Positions 7,249 to 15,800 of a stretch of 32,128 nt of DNA are shown in pieces. This DNA is from Verrucomicrobiota bacterium (lineage in GTDB: Bacteria; Verrucomicrobiota; Verrucomicrobiia; Limisphaerales; UBA11358). How positions within the stretch are numbered: position 1 is the stretch's first letter; every line of letters starts with the position of its first letter. A program made the position numbers and the translations under genes. The stretch spans positions 1 to 32,128 of the forward strand of contig JAGWMQ010000027.1 in assembly GCA_028873125.1 (NCBI GenBank), in the 5' to 3' direction. The notes beneath the pieces were generated by a model, which saw only the letters and a list, made by a program, of their open reading frames with translations, was not told the DNA's origin and did no database searches.

Positions 7249-8343
7249 GTGCGCACCGTTTCCGTTCAACTGGGCCGCCGCAGTTACTCCGTCAAAATCG
7301 CGCCGGGTTTGCTGGGGCAGATGGGCCGCCACTGCAAGCGGCTCAAGGCCGCCGGCCGTTGCGCCATCATCACGGACGCCAACGCCGGCAGATATTTTGC
7401 CAGGACGGCCTTTCAGGCGCTCGCCCACGCGGGCTTCTCGCCGGTGTTGATCAGGGTTCCGGCGGGAGAAACGTCCAAGAGTCTGAGGACCGTCCAAACC
7501 TGCTACGACCGGTTGGCCGAACACCGGTTCGAACGGAATTCGTTCGTGGTCGCGCTGGGCGGCGGGGTGGTCGGGGATTTGGCCGGGTTCGTGGCCGCCA
7601 CCTATCTGCGCGGCATCCCGTTCGTCCAGGTCCCGACGACGCTGCTGGCGCAGGTGGACAGCTCCGTCGGCGGCAAGACCGGCGTCAATTTGCGCGCCGG
7701 CAAAAATCTCGTCGGCGCCTTTTATCAGCCGCGGCTGGTGCTGTGCGATCTGGACACGCTGCGGACTCTGCCGGAACGCGAATTTCGCGCCGGCCTGGCC
7801 GAAGTCATCAAATACGGCATCATCCGCGACGCGGAATTGTTCGCGCGACTCGAACGCGATCTGGGGAAAATTCTGCAGCGTGAGGAGAGGGTTCTGGCGC
7901 CGGTGATCGCGCGCTGCTGCGAAATCAAGGCCGAGGTCGTGAGCCGGGACGAAACGGAAGGCGGAGTCCGGGCCATCCTGAACTTCGGCCACACCCTCGG
8001 CCACGCCATCGAAAACAGTTCCGGCTACGGAAAACTGCTTCACGGCGAGGCCATTTCCATCGGCCAGGTGGCCGCCGCCCGGCTGTCTCAGAAACTTCTT
8101 GGGCTGTCCGGGCGCGAGGTGGAACGCATTGAACGGCTGTTCCGGCGGGCGGGGTTGCCGACGCGAATCAGGCTGAACCCCGCGCGCCGGAAAAGATTGT
8201 TCGCCGCCATGCGCCTCGACAAGAAGGTCCGCGCCGGTGAAATCCGGTTTGTTTTGGCCGAAGCCCTCGGCCGGGTCCGCTGGGGGCAAGCCGTGCCACG
8301 GGCGTTGGTCGAAAAGGTTTTGGCCGCAGATGAACACGGATGA
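7249..8343 (+). CDS. aroB: 3-dehydroquinate synthase
   Basis: Converts DAHP to 3-dehydroquinate, the second step of the shikimate pathway, in the cytosol with NAD+ and a divalent metal. The 364-residue length is normal. Visible motifs are the NAD-binding segment [20 protein letters not shown], then [19 protein letters not shown] and [10 protein letters not shown], the metal-site segments [10 protein letters not shown] and [10 protein letters not shown], and the late His in [10 protein letters not shown]. The start is the GTG at 7249, 76 bp after the tRNA fragment. The last codons (AADEHG) run into the left arm of an inverted repeat shared with the gap before the next gene. It is the first apparently core gene right of the island scar. 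Its promoter is not obvious and may have been altered by the upstream insertion. Confidence 0.95.
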   Translation: MRTVSVQLGRRSYSVKIAPGLLGQMGRHCKRLKAAGRCAIITDANAGRYFARTAFQALAHAGFSPVLIRVPAGETSKSLRTVQTCYDRLAEHRFERNSFVVALGGGVVGDLAGFVAATYLRGIPFVQVPTTLLAQVDSSVGGKTGVNLRAGKNLVGAFYQPRLVLCDLDTLRTLPEREFRAGLAEVIKYGIIRDAELFARLERDLGKILQREERVLAPVIARCCEIKAEVVSRDETEGGVRAILNFGHTLGHAIENSSGYGKLLHGEAISIGQVAAARLSQKLLGLSGREVERIERLFRRAGLPTRIRLNPARRKRLFAAMRLDKKVRAGEIRFVLAEALGRVRWGQAVPRALVEKVLAADEHG

Positions 8344-8388
8344 AACACCGTGCGAGAATTGCTTTTATCTGTATCCGTGTTCAATCTG
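8327..8388. repeat. inverted repeat between aroB and trpG/pabA
   Basis: cagatgaacacggat (8327-8341) pairs with atccgtgttcaatctg (8373-8388), with a single unpaired base; a smaller cacgg/ccgtg hairpin nests inside (8335-8352). The left arm encodes the last residues of AroB. It could attenuate or terminate aroB transcription, or be a dispersed intergenic repeat; no U-tract follows. Confidence 0.55.
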
Positions 8389-8407
8389 TGATACTCTACT
8401 GGCTGAA

Positions 8408-8977
8408 ATGATCCTGGTTTTGGACAACTACGATTCGTTCACTTACAACCTGGTCCAGTACCTGGGCGAACTGGGGGCGGAGATGACGGTGCGGCGCAAC
8501 GATGAGATTTCGCTGGACGGGATCCGCGCGTTGAAGCCGGAACGGATTCTGGTCTCGCCCGGCCCCTGCTCGCCGCGTGAATCGGGCCTGTCCAACGACG
8601 TCATCCGCGCCTTTTCCAGGGAGGGCGTGCCGATCTTGGGCGTCTGCCTCGGCCACCAGTGCATCGGCCATGTGTTTGGCGCGGAGGTCGTGGTCAATTA
8701 CCGCATGATGCACGGCAAGACCTCGCCGATTCGGCACAACGGCCGGGAGTTGTTCGAGGGCATGCCCAATCCCTTTTCGGCGACGCGCTATCATTCGCTG
8801 GTCCTCAAGCGCGACACGCTGCCGGATTGTCTCGAAATCACCGCCGAAAGCGACGAGGGCGAAATCATGGGCGTGCGGCACCGGTCCCTGCCGGTCTGGG
8901 GTGTCCAGTTCCATCCCGAAAGCATCCTCACCGAGAACGGGCGGCGGACCGTCAAAAATTTTCTCGAATTGAAGTAG
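8408..8977 (+). CDS. trpG/pabA: anthranilate/aminodeoxychorismate synthase glutamine amidotransferase subunit
   Basis: A 189-residue class I glutamine amidotransferase that supplies ammonia to the chorismate-using partner TrpE or PabB. The start [20 protein letters not shown], the oxyanion segment LVSPGPCSP, the nucleophile in GVCLGHQ (Cys80) and the His-Glu pair in [15 protein letters not shown] are all present. The ATG at 8408 is chosen because it directly precedes the conserved [13 protein letters not shown]; a longer frame from 8237 would overlap aroB. No trpE or pabB is adjacent, so sequence alone cannot say whether it serves tryptophan or folate synthesis; in many bacteria one subunit serves both. 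It lies 64 bp after aroB, upstream in the same chorismate pathway. Confidence 0.92.
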   Translation: MILVLDNYDSFTYNLVQYLGELGAEMTVRRNDEISLDGIRALKPERILVSPGPCSPRESGLSNDVIRAFSREGVPILGVCLGHQCIGHVFGAEVVVNYRMMHGKTSPIRHNGRELFEGMPNPFSATRYHSLVLKRDTLPDCLEITAESDEGEIMGVRHRSLPVWGVQFHPESILTENGRRTVKNFLELK

Positions 8978-8996
8978 CCGCGCGGCGCGCTATACT
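8969..8996 (+). promoter_or_regulatory. sigma70-like promoter of panD
   Basis: TTGAAG (8969-8974), a 16-bp spacer, and TATACT (8991-8996), overlapping the end of trpG/pabA. The ATG of panD is at 9006, only 9 nt after the -10 hexamer, so a transcript starting at the usual distance would have almost no leader. Confidence 0.5.
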
Positions 8997-9005
8997 CCCC
9001 GTCTC

Positions 9006-9368
9006 ATGCAGCTCTTTTTGCTGAAATCGAAGATACATCGGGCCACCGTCACCGGCGGCAACGTCGAATACGAGGGCAGTCTGACCATCGCCGGCGACCT
9101 GATGGATCGCGTCGGCCTGCGGGAATACGAAAAGATTCTCTGCGGGGACATGGCCAATGGAAACCGGTTTGAGACCTATGTCATCCGCGGCAAGGCCGGT
9201 TCGGGCGAAATCATCTTGAACGGCGCGGTGGCGCATCTGGGCAAGAAAGGCGACCTGCTGACGATCATGAACTTCGGCGTGTTCACCGAGGCCGAAGCCG
9301 GGACGTGGAAGCCGCGCGTCATTGTCCTCGGTCCGGGCAACAAAATCACACCGGAACGGGAAAGATGA
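9006..9368 (+). CDS. panD: aspartate 1-decarboxylase (pyruvoyl-dependent)
   Basis: Decarboxylates L-aspartate to beta-alanine for pantothenate and CoA synthesis. The 120-residue length is normal for the proenzyme. Lys9 (LKSKIHRATVT) and the self-cleavage site Gly24-Ser25 (YEGSLTI) fall at the canonical positions; Ser25 becomes the pyruvoyl group. MANGNRFETYVI and GSGEIILNGAVAHL also match the family. There is no recognisable Shine-Dalgarno before the ATG, in line with the very close upstream promoter. It is convergent with the sod gene, with 110 bp between the stops. Confidence 0.95.
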   Translation: MQLFLLKSKIHRATVTGGNVEYEGSLTIAGDLMDRVGLREYEKILCGDMANGNRFETYVIRGKAGSGEIILNGAVAHLGKKGDLLTIMNFGVFTEAEAGTWKPRVIVLGPGNKITPERER

Positions 9369-9377
9369 GAAATTTAC

Positions 9378-9442
9378 GATTGACGATGGACGCTTGACGC
9401 GCCGCACGGGCCTCGTCAATCTCCTGACGTAAATCGTCAATC
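9378..9442. repeat. gattgacga inverted/direct repeats between convergent genes
   Basis: gattgacga (9378-9386) is matched by its reverse complement tcgtcaatc twice (9413-9421 and 9434-9442). Lying between the stops of panD and sod, it may form alternative hairpins that act as a bidirectional terminator, although no U-tract is clear. Confidence 0.4.
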
Positions 9443-9478
9443 TGATCCGGGCCTCGCCACGGCTCCGGCAATCGAGAT

Positions 9479-10093
9479 TTACAGATTCTTCGCGACGGCG
9501 TTCCAGTCAATCACGTTCCAGATCGCCTTCAAATACGCCCCGCGTTTGTTCTGGTGTTTGAGGTAATAGGCGTGCTCCCAGACATCCACGCCCAGGACCG
9601 GCTTGCCTTCGCACCCGGCCACGGCCCGGCCCATGAGCGGGTTGTCCTGGTTCGCCGTGGAAACGATCTCCAGCTTGCCGTGATTGGACACCAGCCAGGC
9701 CCAGCCGCTCCCGAATCGCGCCAGTCCCGCCGCCTCGAATTTTTCCTTGAATGCCTCGAAGCCGCCAAACGCGGACGCCAGGGCCTCGCCGAGATTGCCC
9801 GAGGGCGCGCCGCCGCCGTTGGGCGAGAGAATCTTCCAGAAAAAGGAATGGTTCCAATGGCCGCCGCCGTTGTTGCGGACCGCGGTGCGGATGTTGTCGG
9901 GGACGGATGCCAGGTTGCCGATGAGCGCGTCGAGCGTCTTGGCCTCGAGCGCCGCGTTTCCCGCAATGGCCTTGTTCAGGTTGTCCACGTAGGCCTTGTG
10001 ATGGCCGCCGTGATGGACTTCCATGGTCGCCTTGTCAATGTGCGGTTCCAAGGCGCCGGTGGGATAAGGAAGAGCAGGTAATGTGTGTGCCAT
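9479..10093 (-). CDS. sodA: superoxide dismutase, Mn/Fe type
   Basis: Dismutates superoxide to oxygen and peroxide. The 204-residue protein starts [20 protein letters not shown] and has the ligand segments [11 protein letters not shown] (ligand His27), [10 protein letters not shown] and [14 protein letters not shown]. The [13 protein letters not shown] segment and the late Gln in [10 protein letters not shown] favour Mn as cofactor, though cambialistic use cannot be excluded. The ATG at 10093 is preferred over a longer in-frame extension to 10276: it opens the conserved N-terminus and has a GAAAGGA ribosome site 10-16 nt upstream (10103-10109). No signal peptide is seen, so it is cytosolic. 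The divergent kinase fragment starts 64 bp upstream. Confidence 0.95.
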   Translation of the reverse strand: MAHTLPALPYPTGALEPHIDKATMEVHHGGHHKAYVDNLNKAIAGNAALEAKTLDALIGNLASVPDNIRTAVRNNGGGHWNHSFFWKILSPNGGGAPSGNLGEALASAFGGFEAFKEKFEAAGLARFGSGWAWLVSNHGKLEIVSTANQDNPLMGRAVAGCEGKPVLGVDVWEHAYYLKHQNKRGAYLKAIWNVIDWNAVAKNL

Positions 10094-10157
10094 ACTGTTT
10101 GGTCCTTTCGTAACGCTTGTTAATCTTCGCCAGCATCTTGCCTCATCCTGACTGGAA

Positions 10158-10880
10158 ATGCAAGCCGGCAGTCGGGGGACGGATGTTTTCTGGCGCGACT
10201 GGCGGAGATGTTTTAACATCGCGCGATTGAATCGGCCCGAGCCACAGAACGCCCTCGAGAAGGACCGCGCGCGCATCGCCCGGGACCTTCACGACGAACT
10301 GGGTTCGGCCCTGACCCGCATCCAATTGCTGGCCGAACGCCTCCCCAGAGGCCGGGCCGCCCAGGAAGACGCCGGCCTGCTCGCTGAAAAGATCGCGGCC
10401 TGCGCCCGTGAAACGGCCCGGTTGCTCGACGAAATTGTCTGGGCGACCGACCCTGAAAACGACACGGTGGCCGGTCTGGTTGCCTACCTGAACCAATACG
10501 CCGGCCATTTTTTCGAGAACACCGAGGTCCGGTGCCGGCTGGAAATACCCTCCGAGTTGTCCTCCCGTCCGCTGCCGGCGCAAGCCCGGCGCGGCCTGTT
10601 TCTCCTGTTCAAGGAGGCCTTGAACAACGCGCTCAAACACGCGCAGGCCACGCTCGTGCGCGTGGGGGTCTCCGAGACCGCCTCGGCGCTGGAGATCGTG
10701 ATCGAAGACAACGGCCGGGGACTCGATTCGCGACGCATGACCGGCGACCGGAAAGGCCGCGGGCTGGGACAAATGCGGATGCGCGTGGAAAGCCTGGGCG
10801 GCGGGTTTTCCATCACCGCCGCGCCCGACGGCGGAACGCGTGTGAACGTGTCCTGTCCCATCAAGGGGCAATCGGGTTGA
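10158..10880 (+). CDS. NarL-type sensor histidine kinase, kinase core only (probably truncated)
   Basis: A 240-residue protein with a HisKA_3 dimerisation/phosphoacceptor helix ([20 protein letters not shown], His45) and a HATPase_c domain: N box [11 protein letters not shown], then [10 protein letters not shown] and the G-rich [18 protein letters not shown]. This family autophosphorylates and passes phosphate to LuxR-type response regulators. In related bacteria the core is normally preceded by a transmembrane segment and a large sensor (often a beta-propeller with Y_Y_Y). Here only about 30 irregular residues come first and an in-frame stop lies at 10149-10151, so the sensor is missing. No response regulator is adjacent. 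It may be a 5'-truncated remnant that kept an open frame, or a soluble kinase; I favour the former. Confidence 0.7.
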   Translation: MQAGSRGTDVFWRDWRRCFNIARLNRPEPQNALEKDRARIARDLHDELGSALTRIQLLAERLPRGRAAQEDAGLLAEKIAACARETARLLDEIVWATDPENDTVAGLVAYLNQYAGHFFENTEVRCRLEIPSELSSRPLPAQARRGLFLLFKEALNNALKHAQATLVRVGVSETASALEIVIEDNGRGLDSRRMTGDRKGRGLGQMRMRVESLGGGFSITAAPDGGTRVNVSCPIKGQSG

Positions 10881-10942
10881 ACTGCAACCGCCAACGGTGA
10901 GCCGCAGAAGGCCCGAGACTCTCCCTCCACTCAGGACAATTC

Positions 10943-12607
10943 TTATTTGTCAGCGTTACCGGACAATGTGACGGCGGCCTTCGGCACGTCCGCTCCCAAT
11001 CGCACCGTCTGTTCCACGCCGGTCAGATCGTTGCCCGCCAGGGCGATGTGCTGCGTCCGGTCGCCCCGCGCTTCAAGAAATGTCTTGACACCCGGGGGCG
11101 CCGAACATCCGTGCAGGAAGGCCCGGCGCGTTTGCATGAGCTGGACGACGGCCCGAGTTCCGGCGATGGCCGCGCCTTTCAGGCCGTCCACGTCCAAGTC
11201 CCGCACGTCGTCGCAGACGAGCGCCGGCCGTTCCTCGGCGGCGGGGGCGTGGAACTCCACGTGATTCAGTCGAAGCCCTTTCACGTGGCGGCAATAGAAG
11301 CCGTAGGCCGGCAGCCTGCCAAACATGCGCGCCTCGGGATACGAACCGGGCAGTTCGGGAATCTTCCGCTCGACCCAGCTGGCCAGGCCCTTTTCCTCGC
11401 TGCCAATGCGGATGTTGGACAGGGTCACGTCCTCGACGTCGAAGCCGGGCAGCCCGGTGACGGAGCTGGTGAGGATCGCGCCGGTGGCGTGGACGTTTTC
11501 GATCATCACGCCGCGCAGGATTCCCGGCGCGCCGTCGGGGCGCGGAGACCGGTTGCCGCGGCGGATGAAAATCGGCGTGCGGGCGCGCTGCATGCGGATG
11601 TTGGAAATGACGACGCCTTCGAGCCGGCCGCCGTCCACCATTTCCAGCGCGATGCCGGCGATGATCCGGGCGTTCAAGGGGACGTCGTCGTTGAAGATCA
11701 CCGAATTGGTAAAGGCCACGTTTTCAAAAACGCCGCGTGTAGCGGTGCCGAACTTCAGCCCGTTGCAGCAGCCGGTCAGCACGCAATTGGTGATGGTGAT
11801 GTTTTTTGAGACGCGCGGTTCGCCGCCGTAGGGACTTTCGCTCTTGAGGCACAGCGCGTCGTCGCCGGTCTCGACCAGACAATCCGAAATGAACACATTC
11901 CGGCTGCACGTGAGGTCAATGCCGTCGGTGTTCGGCCCGATCACCGGGTTTTTGACGGCGATGCCGCGGATGACGACGTGGTCGCATTGGATCGGCCGCA
12001 ACGTCCAGCCCGGCGAATTTTCGATCCGCACGTCTTCGATGCGGAGATTTTTGCAATTGTAAAACTCCAGCATCGGCGAGGGGCGGGGCAGGGGTTTCCA
12101 ATCGTAGGTGGCCACGTCGCGCCAGGCTTCCGAGGCCGGCGGCGGCGTCCGTCCGCTGGGCGCCCAGAACGCCGGACCCTGCCCGTCAATGCGGCCCGGC
12201 CCGGCCAGTCCCACGTTTTCCGCGTCGCGCGCGAAGACCAGATGTCTCTGATTGGCGTCCGCCTTGGGCGATGGCCCCGGTTGCGACGAGTAATCCGACA
12301 AGGTCCGGCTGCCCAACAGCGTTGCGCCCGCCTCCAGATACAGCGTCACGTTGCTCCGCAGGATCACCGTTCCGGAAAGGTAGGTCCCGGGCGGCATGTA
12401 AACCACGCCTCCGCCGGCGGCGTGACAGGCGGCGATGGCGCGGTTGACGGCTTTGGTATCCAGCGTCCGTCCATCGCCCGCGGCGCCATGGGCTTTGACA
12501 TCAAAAATGCCGGAACCGGGTTTCGAATTCTTCAGCGTGAGCGCCGGCAGGGCCGGTGTTCCGGCGGCCAGGATGCCCATCGTGCCCAACATTTGCCTTC
12601 GATTCAT
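10943..12607 (-). CDS. Tat-exported GH28-family polygalacturonase-like protein
   Basis: A 554-residue right-handed beta-helix protein, probably hydrolysing galacturonan or a rhamnogalacturonan. The N-terminus NRRQMLGTMGILAAGTPALP looks like a Tat signal. The pectate-lyase-superfamily start FDVKAHGAAGDGRTLDTKAV, then GGGVVYMPPGTYLSG, leads to the GH28 catalytic region NTDGIDL (Asp228, Asp231) and TGDDALCLKS (Asp249, Asp250). The usual GHG is replaced by a CNGLKFGT segment, common in bacterial GH28 branches; this and a long C-terminal part argue for an oligosaccharide- or branch-specific enzyme. The ATG at 12607 puts the twin Arg at residues 3-4. It is divergent from the giant LamG protein across a 240-bp region with a dyad, suggesting shared control. 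Confidence 0.85.
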   Translation of the reverse strand: MNRRQMLGTMGILAAGTPALPALTLKNSKPGSGIFDVKAHGAAGDGRTLDTKAVNRAIAACHAAGGGVVYMPPGTYLSGTVILRSNVTLYLEAGATLLGSRTLSDYSSQPGPSPKADANQRHLVFARDAENVGLAGPGRIDGQGPAFWAPSGRTPPPASEAWRDVATYDWKPLPRPSPMLEFYNCKNLRIEDVRIENSPGWTLRPIQCDHVVIRGIAVKNPVIGPNTDGIDLTCSRNVFISDCLVETGDDALCLKSESPYGGEPRVSKNITITNCVLTGCCNGLKFGTATRGVFENVAFTNSVIFNDDVPLNARIIAGIALEMVDGGRLEGVVISNIRMQRARTPIFIRRGNRSPRPDGAPGILRGVMIENVHATGAILTSSVTGLPGFDVEDVTLSNIRIGSEEKGLASWVERKIPELPGSYPEARMFGRLPAYGFYCRHVKGLRLNHVEFHAPAAEERPALVCDDVRDLDVDGLKGAAIAGTRAVVQLMQTRRAFLHGCSAPPGVKTFLEARGDRTQHIALAGNDLTGVEQTVRLGADVPKAAVTLSGNADK

Positions 12608-12847
12608 AGGTGCTTCTTCAATGTAATGATTTCCGATTTCATCGCCCGGTTCCGGCGCCGGCGCCAAAAAGCGCCGCGGCCAGCTTGCCGCAAATTTTCC
12701 GGGAAGGCAATCGGATGGTCAAAATGGCCGGATTTGCGGCCGGAAAGCCGTTTGTCCCCGCCCGGGAGCCATACCATATAAACATATGGTAGCCGGGCTG
12801 GCGGCGGTGTGGTAAAAACTATATAAATAATCCCGACGAAAAAAGCT
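12608..12847. promoter_or_regulatory. divergent intergenic region with AT-rich dyad operator candidate
   Basis: This 240-bp stretch separates the GH28 gene and the giant gene. It contains the perfect dyad taccatat-aaac-atatggta (12772-12791), 56 bp before the plus-strand ATG, and an AT-rich tataaataat block (12822-12831). The dyad stands out in GC-rich DNA and is placed to control either or both genes. Confidence 0.45.
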
Positions 12848-15800
12848 ATGAGAAACCAATTGTTCAAAATCGGTGCGGTCTCGGTGTCGTTGATTCTGCT
12901 GGCGGGCACGAAGGCGCTGGGGCAATCGGCCTACTACAACGCCGTGAAGAGCCTCAACCCGGTGGTTTATTTCCCGTTGCAGGAAACGGCCCAGCCGCCC
13001 ATCGCGGACTTGGAGACCAACTACGGCTCGCTCGGTCCGGTGGGCGACGCCATTTATTCCAGCCAGGCGGCGGGCAAGGGCGTTCCGGGCGCGACGGCCG
13101 ATGGCGACCTCGCCGTGAACTTGAGTGACGCCAACGGCAGCCTTCTCGCCGTGCCCACGACCGATCCGCGCACGGCGGTCCAATCCCCGACGCTCACGGT
13201 GGAATGCTGGGTCAATCCCGGTACTGCTGAGCCGGGTCGGAACTACACCGGCATTCTCTCGAAGAGCGGCGGCAACAACGCCGGCATCAATCACGCCAAC
13301 AACCAGGCCGGCTGGTGTTTGAGTGAGAATTATATTGCTTACCTGGACAGCGCAAATCTGCGCGGGTTTGACTTCCACGTTTTTAACGGCATCGGGCATG
13401 CAGGCGCCGAGGTGATTGTGCCTTTTAACGTCCAGAGCGGCTCGTGGTATCATCTGGTCGCCACTTTCGACGGTACCAACTGCTGGCTCTATGTGAACGG
13501 CACGAACGAAGTCACCGCCGGCAACGCCATGCAGATCCCAATGACCGGCAGCTATGTGCCGGACACGTGGAACCAGCTCTGCATCGGTTGCAGCCGCAAT
13601 TTGAACGGCAATAGATGGCAGGGTGAAATTGACGAGGTGGCCATTTACACGAACGTGTTGACGGCTGCTCAAGTGGCGGCGCATTACAGTGCCGCCAGCA
13701 GCACGTCCCCGTATTCAACAACAATTTTGGCCGACAATCCCTACATGTATTGGCGCATGGATTCGCCGAGCTACACGGCTCCCGATCCAAGCACCTATCC
13801 GGTGGCCGCCGATGACGGCTCAATGGCCTCCACCTTTGTTGGCATCTACGGAACCGCTGCGCAGCCTGGCGTGGCCGGGCCTCAGTTTCCAGGAATGTTG
13901 GATCCCAACAATGGGAATGCCAGCTACGGCGTGGCCATCAACGGCATCGGCGGCAACAACGGCGGCACGGCCAACGTGCCCGTCGGCTTCGATACCAGCG
14001 GATCTCCGTATTATGCCGCCGACGCGGCGCCCGTGATTGTGACGAACTCCTTTACCGATCCCCATGCGGTTTATCTGAACCCCACCAATCAGGCGCCCCT
14101 GAGCGTCGCCCTCTGGTTCAAGGGGAATCCAGACGACTGGGCACGGTTCAAATGCATTGTGGGCCACAGCGACCAGGGCTGGCGCGTGGCCATGAATCAG
14201 AGTGGCCAGCTTCAGTTCAATCCCGGTCCGGGCGGCGAAACCCACACGGCCCACTCCTGGGATGACGGCACGTGGCATCAGGCCGTGTGCACCTACGACG
14301 GCAGCAATGTCTTGACTTACGTGGATGGAATATTGGAGTCCAGCGCCACCACTGCGAATGTGAACAACGGCTCGCCGTCGTTTGCCATTCTGGGCGGCGC
14401 GCCGGATTATCTGGCTTCCGGCAACAACTACACCCTCGGCACCGCCACGGGCACCAGCGCTCGCAATGGTTACAACCAGCGGAATTTCAGCGGCGCCATC
14501 GCCCATTTTGCCTTCTTCACCAATGCGCTGACGGCCGCGCAGGTGGACAGTCTTTATGCCGCCGTCAAAGCGCCGCCGGAGATCGTGGCGCAGCCGGTGA
14601 CCGGCCGCGTCAACCCGACTCCAATAGACTATCTCTTTTTTGGGGTGGTGGCGGGCGGATCTTCCCCCTCGTACCAATGGTATTTCAACACCAGTTCGAA
14701 TTATGCCGGCGCCACGGCGCTGAGCGACAGCGCGGATGGCGGCGTGAAATATGCCGGCTCGACCACCTCCCAGGTGACGGTGAGCAACCTGGTGAACAGC
14801 GATAGTGGTTATTATTTCGTGGTGGTCACCAACAACTATGGCGCAGTCACCAGCATTTTGGCCAGCTTGCAGGTCAATTACGCGCCGGTCATCACCGGCC
14901 AAAGTCCGGCGACCGACTTCAGCCTGTACCAGAACCAGGAGGCGGCGCTTTCCGTCACGACGACCGCCGAAACGAATTCCCCGTTGTCGTATCAATGGTA
15001 TGTCAACAACGTGGCGGATCCGAACGGAACCAATTCGTCTTATGTCTCGACGCCGATCACCTCGCCGGGAACCAGCTTCTATTGCATCGTCACCAATGAT
15101 TTCGGTTCGGCGACGAGCCTGACCGTCTCGGCGACGACGCTGCTGCCGCTGCCCGCCGCCCTGACCAACAGCGCCTTTGGCAGCAACGTGTTGGCGCTGA
15201 AGCCCACGGGTTACTGGCCGATGCACGAAGCCGGACAAACACCGGCCCCGGCGGACATCGAAACAAACTACGGTTCCTGGGGCAGTCTGGCGGACGGCTA
15301 CTATGGCGACTGGCAGAACATCGAAAATGCCGCCATGGGTCTGAACGTGGGCGGCAATCAAAACGCGCCCACCAACGTCTCCGTGTTGCACGACCTCCCC
15401 GGCGCTCTGGCGGGCGGCAGCGATACGGCCGTCAACTTCATGGGGGCCAACAGCAGTTGGATCGCCATCCCGCACGGCTCCCCGCAGTTGAGCATCAATT
15501 CGCCCTTCACGGTTGAGGCTTGGGTGCGCCCCAACAGCGACAGCGGCTGGGGCGCCATCGTGGCCCAGGATGTCGGGGCGCTCAACAACGGCAATAAAGG
15601 CGGCTTCGAGCTACTCTACTCCGGCACCCCGGACACGTTCAGCATGACCGTCTATAACGGAAGCGGCGGCAGCAGCACCGAACCCAAGACCACCGCCAAT
15701 TATCCGCCCGGCCAGTGGTATCATGTCGTTGCCGAGTTCGATGGCGCCAACGTCAGCTTCTACATCAATGGTGTCCAGGATTCGCTCCAAAACTCCGCCG

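Noticed and set aside
9479-10276. Longer superoxide dismutase start at 10276
   Set aside because: The extension overlaps the divergent kinase gene, and the family N-terminus with a good ribosome site begins at 10093.
13820-15475. 551-codon open frame antisense inside the giant LamG gene
   Set aside because: Low-complexity Arg/Gly/His-rich translation; the sense strand encodes clear LamG and Ig modules.
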